50,908 nucleotides of DNA from Butyrivibrio proteoclasticus (GTDB lineage: Bacteria > Bacillota > Clostridia > Lachnospirales > Lachnospiraceae): the NCBI RefSeq assembly GCF_900115735.1, contig NZ_FOXO01000028.1, positions 1-50,908 of the forward strand, given 5' to 3'. Within the stretch, counting starts at the first letter, position 1. The number at the start of each line of letters is the position of its first letter. Below, piece by piece: positions 42,340 to 50,563 of this stretch. Both the position numbers and the translations under genes were made by a program. Below the pieces are notes generated by a model. That model was not told the origin of the DNA. It saw only the letters and a program-made list of their open reading frames with translations, and did not search any database.

Positions 42340-42810
42340 TCAAGAATGATATTTTTTCAAAAGCTGCTTCATAAACAGCGGCTGGAATATAAAAATAAGC
42401 ACGTACCCAACTATAAAGCAAATGACCAGAGAATGAAGAAACATTGGAAGGAATGAAAGCTGTGCCATCCCGCCGCTTTGTTTCATGGCCATAGTATATG
42501 CAAGTAGTATCATTACAAAAGTCATAAGTGGCGTATAAATAAGATTTGAAATAAGACTGCTTAACAGGCGCTCTTTTATGGTTCCCTGCTTAAATCCTGC
42601 CTTGCGGCAAGCATCACCGGTTATTTTACCTACTGGGACCACAAAACCAATGAGTATGCTAATGATCGCACTTACAATGAAACTAAAAATAAATCCAACA
42701 GGCGTAAAGTGACCTGAAGAAAGTGTCCCGGTGAGTGCCAGGCAAAAGCTCATAAGAATTCCCATTCTGATCCCCATCTTCCTTCCAATAACTCTCATAT
42801 TATCATTCAT
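42340..42810 (-). CDS. Four-helix membrane protein (DUF2798-like)
   Basis: 156 residues with four hydrophobic segments. Arrangement and the C-terminal VGYVLIFIFQPLFMK segment resemble DUF2798 proteins. Function unknown. GGAGGG shortly before ATG 42810. Divergent from ktrB, with 273 bp between that contain a small inverted repeat TTGAATT-N4-AATTCAA (42945-42962). Confidence 0.6.
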   Translation of the reverse strand: MNDNMRVIGRKMGIRMGILMSFCLALTGTLSSGHFTPVGFIFSFIVSAIISILIGFVVPVGKITGDACRKAGFKQGTIKERLLSSLISNLIYTPLMTFVMILLAYTMAMKQSGGMAQLSFLPMFLHSLVICFIVGYVLIFIFQPLFMKQLLKKYHS

Positions 42811-43083
42811 ATATCCCTCCTATGCCAGTGTTGTTATATCCTGTGTATTGCTTAACATATATGTCAAGAATTCCATTTCTATAATTATAATATAGATAAA
42901 AATATTACGGAAGAATATATATGTCATAAAGTCTATTGTCTCAATTGAATTGGATAATTCAAATATTGGATCTGTTATAGTCTTTCTGATAAATGTTCCT
43001 ACAAAAAATGTCCACGCTTGTTAAGCAAATAGCAAAGAAGTATAATTGGTTGACAATGCTTGTTTTCCAGGAGGAATACCTTT

Positions 43084-44451
43084 TTGAAAAAATGGAGTTT
43101 TTCTTCAGAACACCTTATACCGCTCAGTTTTTTAGGAGCTATACTAATAGGAACACTGCTTTTGCTACTTCCCATAGCATCAGCATCAGGAAATACCACA
43201 GATTTCCTGACTGCTTTTTTTACCGCTACCACCTCTGTATGCGTTACGGGGCTTGTTGTAGTTGATACCTACAGCCATTGGAGTATCTTTGGACAGGTGG
43301 TAATCATGATTCTTGCGCAAATCGGAGGTCTTGGTATCATCACCGTAGCATCTTTATTCATGCTCTTTACCAGAAAAAAAATCTCTATGGGCCAGCGAAT
43401 AATGCTCACAGATGCCCTTAACCTCAATGAAAGATCAGGTGTCCTTAGAATACTTGTGCGAATCATACGCGGAACAATAATTGTCGAGCTACTCGGTGCT
43501 ATTATTTATTCCATCAGTTTTATCCCGCTTTTAGGATATAAGAAAGGCATTTGGGCTGCGATCTTTAACTCCGTATCTGCTTTCTGTAACGCAGGAATGG
43601 ACGTCGTCGGTCCTACCAGTATGGGAATCTTCAATTCCAATTCACTGGTCCTTTTTACCACCATGACGCTTATAGTTCTGGGAGGTCTCGGCTATGTAGT
43701 ATGGTTTGACTTATCTGCCGGAATTTTAGATGGCATAAAAAAAAGATACTCTCCAAAAATCATCTGGAAGCGCCTGTCTGAACACACAAAACTTGTTCTT
43801 TCACTGACAGGTATCCTCATTACAGTTGGAACTTTATCTTTCCTTCTATTTGAATACAACAACGCAGGAACTATAGGAAACATGCCACTTCCTCAAAAAA
43901 TCCTAAACAGCTTATTTGAGTCTGTTACTCTTAGGACTGCCGGTTTTGCAAGTTTTTCACAAAAATCCATGACCGATGTCTCCTGCATCATGGCCTATAT
44001 TCTCATGTTTATAGGCGGCTCACCGGTAGGAACAGCAGGAGGAGTCAAAACCGTCACTTTCTTCTTGGCAACATTAAATATCTTAAGTTACATAAACGAC
44101 GATGATAAGACTCTTGTCTTTAACCGGAATGTATCTTATGACCTTATGCGTAAGTCCACAGTAATATTGGCTGTCAGCTCATTTACAGTTATCGTATTTA
44201 CTCTTTTACTGATGGCAACAGATTCATCACTGCCGTTTGCAGATGCCCTGTTTGAGATAGTAAGCGCATCCGCAACAGTTGGTCTTTCACGAGACGTTAC
44301 ATCAACCCTGAATCCGGCAGGTCGCATTATCGTAATAATATCCATGTACCTTGGTAGGATAGGGCCCATTTCTATGGCAATCTTTTTTGCTAAAAGAAAA
44401 AACAAAAAAAGTTCAGTTAAATATATCGAAGGCAATTTTTACGTAGGATAA
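43084..44451 (+). CDS. ktrB: KtrB-type potassium (sodium-dependent) uptake subunit
   Basis: 455 residues. Four pore loops: FTATTSVCVTGL, SVSAFCNAGMDVVG, SVTLRTAGFAS and SASATVGLSRD. The short N-terminus and length mark KtrB rather than TrkH. Start: TTG at 43084 placed 9 nt after AGGAGG (43069-43074); the TTG at 43060 lies before that site. Membrane channel gated by KtrA, encoded 12 nt downstream. Confidence 0.92.
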   Translation: MKKWSFSSEHLIPLSFLGAILIGTLLLLLPIASASGNTTDFLTAFFTATTSVCVTGLVVVDTYSHWSIFGQVVIMILAQIGGLGIITVASLFMLFTRKKISMGQRIMLTDALNLNERSGVLRILVRIIRGTIIVELLGAIIYSISFIPLLGYKKGIWAAIFNSVSAFCNAGMDVVGPTSMGIFNSNSLVLFTTMTLIVLGGLGYVVWFDLSAGILDGIKKRYSPKIIWKRLSEHTKLVLSLTGILITVGTLSFLLFEYNNAGTIGNMPLPQKILNSLFESVTLRTAGFASFSQKSMTDVSCIMAYILMFIGGSPVGTAGGVKTVTFFLATLNILSYINDDDKTLVFNRNVSYDLMRKSTVILAVSSFTVIVFTLLLMATDSSLPFADALFEIVSASATVGLSRDVTSTLNPAGRIIVIISMYLGRIGPISMAIFFAKRKNKKSSVKYIEGNFYVG

Positions 44452-44463
44452 AGGAGAATTACA

Positions 44464-45114
44464 ATGAAAAAATCAGTTGCAGTTTTAGGATTAGGTAGAT
44501 ATGGAATAAGCCTTGCTAAAAGCTTATATGAAATGGAAGCTGACGTCCTTGTTGCTGACAAAGATGAAGACCTTATAAAAGAAATGGCTGATTTCTGTAC
44601 TGTAGGCGTATGTGCCGATCTTGAAAACGAAGAAGAAATAAAGTCACTTGATATAAAAAATATGGATATTGTTGTCTGTGCCATGGGACGAAATCTATCC
44701 GCCAGCATCATGTCAGTTGCAGTTGCCAAGGAACTTGGTGTTCCACTTGTTGTAGCAAAAAGTTCCTCAGAAAGGATGTCTTCCATACTCAAAAAAGTCG
44801 GAGCAGATAAGATCATCATTCCTGAGGACTTCGGAGGTTTGCAATCTGCAAGAATCCTTATTTCGGATACTTTCATTGACTATTTCCAACTCGATGAAAA
44901 TCTCTCAATGGTTGAAATAAGGCCAAGAGACAGCTGGATTGGAAAGAGCCTTTTGGAGCTTGATCTCAGAAAGAAATACAAGCTCAACGTTGTCGCTGTA
45001 AAAAACAGCCAGACAAAATGGGGCTTTATAGATCCTCAGAGAAAGCTCACTTCAGACACTACTCTCCTTGTAGTCATCGAAACCACTGAACTAAATAAAA
45101 TAAATAAGGGCTGA
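44464..45114 (+). CDS. ktrA: KtrA, RCK potassium uptake regulator
   Basis: 216 residues, single RCK domain (GLGRYGISLAKSL nucleotide motif) plus a TrkA_C domain (VEIRPRDSWIGKSLLEL). Forms the ATP/ADP-sensing ring that controls KtrB. AAGGAG 7 nt before ATG 44464. A weak hairpin followed by seven T residues after the stop may end the operon. Confidence 0.93.
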   Translation: MKKSVAVLGLGRYGISLAKSLYEMEADVLVADKDEDLIKEMADFCTVGVCADLENEEEIKSLDIKNMDIVVCAMGRNLSASIMSVAVAKELGVPLVVAKSSSERMSSILKKVGADKIIIPEDFGGLQSARILISDTFIDYFQLDENLSMVEIRPRDSWIGKSLLELDLRKKYKLNVVAVKNSQTKWGFIDPQRKLTSDTTLLVVIETTELNKINKG

Positions 45115-45140
45115 CGCCTTTTTTTACTATTTGTACAAAA

Positions 45141-45173
45141 AATCCCACATGACAATAATCTGTCTGTGGGATT
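45141..45173 (-). terminator. Terminator after the PPIase lipoprotein gene
   Basis: AATCCCACA (45141-45149) pairs with TGTGGGATT (45165-45173), followed on the minus strand by TTTTTTG. Placed between convergent ktrA and the PPIase gene. Confidence 0.75.
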
Positions 45174-45180
45174 TGCACTA

Positions 45181-46260
45181 TTATCTAAAATATTTTTGAT
45201 ATACATCCATCAAATTGGATGTTGAAACTCCTTCATCGGCCACCAATGTAACCGAATTCCACAATTTCTCATTAAGTCTTTTATTCAACGTTGCCACAAA
45301 GGCATCATATTGCTGTCCGAAAACCTCTCGTTTCCTTTCAGCAACAATTTTTTCCTTGTTAGCTTCTGTCTCTTCCCTGTTAAAAGTCGTAATACATTTG
45401 ATGATCACATATCCTTCTGAGGTTTCAATGATATCGCTTACTTCACCTGTTCCAAGATTAAATGCAGTCGTATCATAAATCGGTTCCATATCTCCTTTAC
45501 CAAAAGATATAGTCTCTTCGTCAGCTTCATTGTACTGAGTCATGAGTTCTTCAAAGCTCTTTCCATCATTAAGCTCACTTACAATACTCCTCATATTCCT
45601 GTAGATAGCTGCTTTTTCAGTATCACTGACCGGAGTTTTCTCACCGCTCGCATCAAGAGTATAGGTTTTAAGAAGTATCTGTTCAACCGTTATGGTTCTC
45701 GCCTCATCATCGCTTATCTCAGGGTTAATATCCCTTATGATGTAATCATAAAGCTTATCTGCCAGTGCTCTCTCCTCATATATGGAAGCCACTTCTTCTA
45801 AAGTAACATTCCCCATTGCTGCTATATCAGCATCTGTAAGACCCCCATAATATTCATCTGCCGCCTGGAGTGCAAGACTCATCTCAGAATCATCAAGTAC
45901 AATTCCGTTTTTCTCTGCCAAAAGATTCATTGCCTTTATCTGTGCAACCTTGGCAAGAACCGACTCTTTCAATCTGTCTTCAACGGTGCCTTCATCAGTC
46001 TCTTTTTGCCAGATATCATTCCCAAAGCTCTGTTCATAGCCTTCCTGGGTATTTACCAAATACACTAATGCCTCGGACAAGTTGCAGCTTCGGTCTTCGA
46101 TAGTAAATACCTCATTTTTGGAAAAACCTGTGGTAAATACAAGCCTTATATCAGAAAGATCCGTACCGCACCCGGTGAGAGCAAGAGATAAAGCCAGAGC
46201 TAAAGTGGCTGAAAAAATATTCAGTTTACTTTTTCGCTTATTTAGAGTTTTAAAAATCAT
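45181..46260 (-). CDS. PpiC/SurA-type peptidyl-prolyl isomerase lipoprotein
   Basis: 359 residues. Lipoprotein signal LALSLALTGC with cleavage before Cys. The N-terminal chaperone-like helical region is followed by a parvulin-type PPIase domain with ITVEQILLKT, SFEELMTQYNEADE, and FNLGTGEVSDIIETSEGYVI, the standard rotamase ending. Folds or refolds exported proteins outside the membrane, like PrsA. Nine nt after the flavoprotein gene. Confidence 0.88.
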   Translation of the reverse strand: MIFKTLNKRKSKLNIFSATLALALSLALTGCGTDLSDIRLVFTTGFSKNEVFTIEDRSCNLSEALVYLVNTQEGYEQSFGNDIWQKETDEGTVEDRLKESVLAKVAQIKAMNLLAEKNGIVLDDSEMSLALQAADEYYGGLTDADIAAMGNVTLEEVASIYEERALADKLYDYIIRDINPEISDDEARTITVEQILLKTYTLDASGEKTPVSDTEKAAIYRNMRSIVSELNDGKSFEELMTQYNEADEETISFGKGDMEPIYDTTAFNLGTGEVSDIIETSEGYVIIKCITTFNREETEANKEKIVAERKREVFGQQYDAFVATLNKRLNEKLWNSVTLVADEGVSTSNLMDVYQKYFR

Positions 46261-46269
46261 GTCTACCTG

Positions 46270-47670
46270 TTATTTCATATTGCCTATAATGCTGCGTGCA
46301 ACAGAAAGTCCATTCGCACTAGCCTGCTGAAGACCTCTTGTGACGCCCGCTCCGTCTCCGATGGCACGAAGCCCCTTAATGCTGGTCTCAAAGTCTTTAT
46401 TAACAATAACTTTGTTGGAGTAGAACTTAACCTCTACGCCATAAAGAAGGGTCTCATCTGAAGCAATTCCCGGAGTAACCTTGTCAAGAGCCTGGATCAT
46501 TTCATCCAGATCGACCATTATTCTATGTGGGAATACCAGTGAAAGATCTCCTGGCACAGCATCCTTAAGTGTAGGAATAAGATTGTTCCTGCAAAGCCTC
46601 TCCTCAGTCGTTCTACGGCCTCTTTTGAAATCACCATAGGTCTGAACAAGTATCTTGCCACCACAGAGCATGTTTGATAACTCTGCTATCTTTTTACCAT
46701 ATTCAATTGGTGTTTTAAATGGCTTTGTAAAATTTTTAGACACCAAAAGTGCAAAATTGGTATTGTTTGTCTTAAACTCTTTTCCCTTATAGGCATGTCC
46801 GTTAACTACAGCAAGGCCTCCCTCATAATATTCTGTAGCAACTTCCCCTGAAGGATTTGTACAGAAGGTTCTGACCTTGTCATCAAACGTTGGAGTATGG
46901 TAAATAAGCTTGGCCTCATAAAGATTTTCATTGAGAAACTGCATCACTTCATCCCTGACTTCAACACGGACTCCCACATCTACGGTTCCAGGCTTTGTCT
47001 CAATTCCAATTTCCTCGCACTTGTCCTTGAACCAGTCTGCGCCTTCTCTTCCGACAGCAGATACAATCTCTTTTGCAAGATATGTCTCGCCCTTATCTGT
47101 CAGCACACCTGTAGCAATACCGTTCTCCACAAGGATATCCTTGACCATTGTGTTAAATTCTATTGTGACGCCCTTACTTAAAATATGCTCCTGAAGACGA
47201 GAGTAAATCTTGTATCCCTCCTCAGTACCAAGATGTCTTATGGGGCACTCTACAAGCTTAAGATTAGCGTTTATGGCTTTTCTTCTGATTTCACGAAGCT
47301 CAACCTCTTTATCAACACCATACACGCTTGTGTCTGCGCCAAATTTAAGATATATCTCATCAGACTCATGGATAAGCTTTGTAGCCTCATCATACCCAAG
47401 AATATCAGGAAGTGTTCCTCCAACATCAGGAGAAAGTGACAGCTTTCCATCAGAAAAAGCTCCTGCTCCCGCAAATCCTGTAGTAATTGAGCATGGTTTA
47501 CAACCCGCACAAGTCTTTGTAACTCTCTTGGGGCAATTTCTTTTTTCAATAGAGCGCCCCTTTTCTATCATCAGAACCTTGAGATCAGGCCTCTTCTCCA
47601 TAAGTTCATATGCGCAGAAAATGCCGCCAGGGCCTGCGCCAATGATTATCACATCAAATTCTTTTGCCAT
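46270..47670 (-). CDS. FAD-dependent dehydrogenase (COG2509-like)
   Basis: 466 residues. N-terminal dinucleotide fold DVIIIGAGPGGIFCAYEL; a cysteine-rich stretch CPKRVTKTCAGCKPCSI; GGAGAFSDGKL-type segment (GAGAFSDGKLSLS); and C-terminal GLRAIGDGAGVTRGLQQASA for FAD contact. Soluble oxidoreductase of unknown substrate. AGGAGGGG 7 nt before ATG 47670. Operon with the PPIase gene. Confidence 0.9.
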   Translation of the reverse strand: MAKEFDVIIIGAGPGGIFCAYELMEKRPDLKVLMIEKGRSIEKRNCPKRVTKTCAGCKPCSITTGFAGAGAFSDGKLSLSPDVGGTLPDILGYDEATKLIHESDEIYLKFGADTSVYGVDKEVELREIRRKAINANLKLVECPIRHLGTEEGYKIYSRLQEHILSKGVTIEFNTMVKDILVENGIATGVLTDKGETYLAKEIVSAVGREGADWFKDKCEEIGIETKPGTVDVGVRVEVRDEVMQFLNENLYEAKLIYHTPTFDDKVRTFCTNPSGEVATEYYEGGLAVVNGHAYKGKEFKTNNTNFALLVSKNFTKPFKTPIEYGKKIAELSNMLCGGKILVQTYGDFKRGRRTTEERLCRNNLIPTLKDAVPGDLSLVFPHRIMVDLDEMIQALDKVTPGIASDETLLYGVEVKFYSNKVIVNKDFETSIKGLRAIGDGAGVTRGLQQASANGLSVARSIIGNMK

Positions 47671-47751
47671 TAATGATCCCCTCCTATTGAGATAAGCAGA
47701 TAATTATATCATATTAGGGATTCGAAATGCACATTTATGTTTGCTTTCTCT

Positions 47752-48216
47752 TTAGTTGTCAATATGTCCGCTTAAGTCATCAGAATCATCTGCATCATGA
47801 ATATCCCCTGCTCCAAAACCAATGTTTTGCATACTTACAGTTCTTCTCTTTATTCTAGCGGCTTCAGAAGCCTGCAGAAGAAAATCTTTTATCTCACGTC
47901 CATGTTTTATATTCTTCATAGTAATAGTTCTATCTGTGACATCAGACGTAAACAAAGTAATAGTTGAAAGCCCTGCAATGCGCTGAAGAAGCGTTCTTGT
48001 AATCTCTACATCACTGATCTTATACATGTAGCAGTCGTTCTCACGAACAGTAAAAAAGCCATTAATTATAGTGAAATCATTGTCTCTTATCTCATACTTT
48101 GTAAAAGTCCAGGGAAGTCCAAACAGAAGCCATCTGCTGCGCTCTGTATATCTAAGTTCTCCCTTTGACATTTTTGACTCTTCATATTTTTCCGGATTAG
48201 CAATTCTAGGACTCAT
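47752..48216 (-). CDS. PH domain-containing protein (bPH2/YdbT-like)
   Basis: 154 residues with a bacterial PH domain (LPWTFTKYEIRDNDFTI, NGFFTVRENDCYMYKISDV, ITLFTSDVTDRTITMKNIKHG), then a helix and an acidic tail (GDIHDADDSDDLSG). No membrane segment except a weakly hydrophobic WLLFGLP. Cytoplasmic or peripheral; role unknown. Confidence 0.85.
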   Translation of the reverse strand: MSPRIANPEKYEESKMSKGELRYTERSRWLLFGLPWTFTKYEIRDNDFTIINGFFTVRENDCYMYKISDVEITRTLLQRIAGLSTITLFTSDVTDRTITMKNIKHGREIKDFLLQASEAARIKRRTVSMQNIGFGAGDIHDADDSDDLSGHIDN

Positions 48217-48513
48217 CTTATATTCCCCTTATGATTATTATTCTTTTTTAAACAATACTATTTTTTGATTATAAGTTTTTTATCCTCATTATTCAATTTA
48301 TGACGAAAACATCACTTAGTGTACCAGTCAATCCATTCTGTTAATGCTATTCAAATACTCTAATTCCCACAAATAAGGACATTCACTATCAATATTATAA
48401 CAAAAAGAGATATTTTTAGGTTAACCACTTCAGATTTTAAACTTTCCATCCGATATACATCATGAGGTAAAAATAAGCGTCTTTGCAATTATTTATATAG
48501 GAGAAAAGTGGAA

Positions 48514-48861
48514 ATGGATTTTAACTTTTTGGCCGCAGCAAACGGAATAACAAGTAAGTATTTAAATCAGTTATCGCCAGGCAGCGCTTCTGTAAACGCT
48601 CTTACCGCCGGTGCAGATGTAAAAGGTAAATTTGGTGAAGACTTTGACAAAGCATATGATTCTTTGCAGGCAACCAGAATGCTTGATTCAAGCATGCGTC
48701 AAAGCTATGTTTCTTCTCATAAGGATGATTTTAAACAGGCTGCTGACAGACTGGGATATTCAATAGATAACAGAATAATCGATATGCTCCACCTTGAGAT
48801 CACATCAAAGATGGATGCACAGGTCAACGAAGCAATGAATAACGCAATTGATAATCTTTAA
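48514..48861 (+). CDS. Small protein of unknown function
   Basis: 115 residues, no membrane or signal segment. Mostly helical, with LQATRMLDSSMRQSYVSSH and NNAIDNL at the end. I do not recognise a family. Start: ATG at 48514 placed 9 nt after AGGAGA; the GTG at 48508 is too close. Stands alone, with a strong terminator right after, which supports it being real. Upstream 48217-48507 holds no other gene. Confidence 0.7.
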   Translation: MDFNFLAAANGITSKYLNQLSPGSASVNALTAGADVKGKFGEDFDKAYDSLQATRMLDSSMRQSYVSSHKDDFKQAADRLGYSIDNRIIDMLHLEITSKMDAQVNEAMNNAIDNL

Positions 48862-48862
48862 A

Positions 48863-48900
48863 AAAAGTTGTCGAAAGAAAAATCTTTCGACAACTTTTTT
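48863..48900 (+). terminator. Strong terminator after the small unknown gene
   Basis: AAAGTTGTCGAAAG pairs with CTTTCGACAACTTT, ending in TTTTTT; a perfect intrinsic terminator immediately after the stop codon. Confidence 0.92.
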
Positions 48901-49089
48901 CTTTGTTTTTGCAATAATAAAAGACAATACATTAAACACACAGGAATACAGACAGACACTTACAGCAAGAGTCAGTTAGACAACGCAAAAAGCGCGCAAA
49001 AGAACTATAGTGATCATCACACTATTTTTATGAAGGAATCATAGACATCCCTGTATGTTCAATGTTTGTGAGATTTGGAAGACGCAAGA

Positions 49090-49305
49090 ATCATAGCTGC
49101 GTAAGCTATCATAAGCAGCGAATTAGACACGCTGTCCGCATCATCCATTGCTCTTTCGAGCAGAAATAAGGTTTCGTAACTAATAACTTGTCGTTCAACG
49201 ATGCCACTTTATCACAACTAAAAATGCATGTAAATAGAACTGTCTCAATCTTAAGAATTTCTATCGCAAATCTTAAGACTTCCTTAAGAAGTTGACTGTT
49301 TATGG
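49090..49305. repeat. Solo, diverged noncoding repeat unit, copy D
   Basis: Related to the spacer units of the nuclease locus but with no nuclease gene beside it. Shared blocks are TTAGACACGCTGTCCGCAT near 49123-49141 and the three-CTTAAG core at about 49250-49291. Same orientation as copies A-C. Could be a remnant of a lost locus or an element that moves on its own. Confidence 0.55.
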
Positions 49306-49384
49306 ATTATTTGTATTTTCTTATTTGTTCCACACTGAATCACTCCAATATAAAAAGTAAACCTATAAGCAAAATACTCTTTCT

Positions 49385-49765
49385 TTGTATATGCTTAAGT
49401 GAGGTAGAAGTTAGGGGGCAATGTCTGCCCTTGTCTGTTGATAAGTCACTTTAAGCATCCCAATGACCCTATTAGAAAAAGTATAGTTTGCGGCTGTGTA
49501 CGCCACCATTGACTGGGCCTTAGAAAAACGCCTTGGCCTGTGAGCCGACGGTGAGGATGATGGGAACAGTAGATCTTCTCGCACCGTCGGATTCAGCATT
49601 GTAGCGTTTTCCTCAGAACCCGTCAATGGCAAGCACCTGGCGGTGTGGCTGGGTGTTATTGCCTCAGGCTCTGACTCCGAGAACAGTAGGGGGCGGCTAC
49701 TTTCAGAAATATGCGTGACTATATACCCGCGACTACCATTGTAAAGGGTACTATATGCCCAAACC
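49385..49765. ncRNA. Candidate structured noncoding RNA, class unidentified
   Basis: A GC-richer island with nested complementary stems. P1: 49391-49402 with 49446-49458 (ATGCTTAAGTGA / TCACTTTAAGCAT), capped by P2 GGGCA/TGCCC (49416-49430). P3: CCATTGAC-t-GGG (49506-49517) with CCC-GTCAATGG (49619-49629), enclosing P4 CCGACGGTG (49545-49553) / CACCGTCGG (49582-49590). P5: GCAAgCACC (49630-49637) with GGGTGttaTTGC (49651-49662). P6: GTAG...CTAC (49686-49700). The sequence GAACAGTAG occurs twice (49564-49572, 49681-49689). Strand not settled. No match to tmRNA, RNase P, SRP or 6S consensus as I know them; raiA, ROOL, GOLLD, HEARO or an intron-like RNA remain possible. Confidence 0.6.
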
Positions 49766-50261
49766 ATTATTCTTCACGATCTATGGACTGAATTGAACAT
49801 GGAAAATTGAACACGAATGGAAATAAATGGCAATTCTGATAATGGGGACGGCCTTTTTGAGGGATGAATTGAATGGCGATATAAACTTGGCAAATGAGAG
49901 ATTTAATGAGCTGTAGGATAAAAGCGGGAGAATAGTAATATTTATCCTATCTTATCACAGTGATTTTTCTGCGACTTAGGATAAAACATGAAGTTCTATC
50001 GGAATTATCCTACATTTTCAGCCTTCTGAACACTGCGATTGAGAGAAAAGTAGGATAAACGCGAAAAAATCTATTGATTTAGCCTACAAACCAGCAGAAA
50101 TCCTAGTCAGAATGTAGGATAAAAAGAGTAAAAATCAAACATTTATCCTACTCATGAACAAAAACCACTATAAAAATGGTTAAATCCATAAGATAAGAAT
50201 AGCAATATCTAAGCAATTATCCTACACCGCAGGATTGTCACAGTGGAATGGGTATATAGTC
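49717..50261. repeat. Inverted repeat pair enclosing the phased array
   Basis: GACTATATACCC (49717-49728) recurs inverted as GGGTATATAGTC (50250-50261). Flanking AAATATG/ATATTT also matches after a 3-nt gap. The pair brackets 545 bp that contain the five-unit array, so it may mark the ends of a small non-autonomous mobile element. Confidence 0.45.
49914..50224. repeat. Five-unit array of inverted TAGGATAAA pairs
   Basis: Each unit is TAGGATAAA, 18 bp of unrelated sequence, then TTTATCCTA: 49914-49949, 49977-50012, 50051-50086 (right half TTTAGCCTA), 50115-50150, and a degenerate 50189-50224 (TAAGATAAG...ATTATCCTA). Unit starts are 63, 74, 64 and 74 bp apart, close to 6, 7, 6 and 7 helical turns. 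Inner and outer spacer sequences are not conserved, so this is not a CRISPR array. Likely binding sites for a dimeric protein, or short hairpins in an RNA. Confidence 0.7.
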
Positions 50262-50449
50262 ATATTTTTAAGTTAACACACCCATAGGCAAATTTTCAGG
50301 AAGTGAAAACGGGCATATACAAGAAAAAATGGATTGCCACATCCATTGAATAAGTGAACTGAAACATATGATCATCTATATAATGGTGTGGTAACCTCAA
50401 ATAAGGCAGTGGTTAATTGCTATTTTGAATTCTACATTGCATCACTAAA

Positions 50450-50465
50450 TTCTACGTACGTAGAA
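50450..50465. repeat. Perfect 16-bp palindrome
   Basis: TTCTACGTACGTAGAA, perfectly self-complementary, about 100 bp before the IS30 transposase start. A hairpin ACAGGCAG/CTGCCTGT (50523-50546) follows between it and the gene. Either could be an IS end, an operator or an integration target. Confidence 0.4.
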
Positions 50466-50563
50466 ATAAGTCTTACACGATAAATTTTTACTTATATTTT
50501 TTCTTATCTCTTTGTATTATAGACAGGCAGTTGATTGCCTGCCTGTGTAGAAAGAGAGATAAG

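Noticed and set aside
49411..49767. 118-codon open frame on the minus strand through the structured region
   Set aside because: No ribosome binding site, odd composition, and the sequence is explained by complementary RNA stems; no family recognised.
49914..50224. CRISPR-like array
   Set aside because: Only the 9-bp ends of each unit repeat, in opposite orientation, with variable interior; no cas genes nearby.
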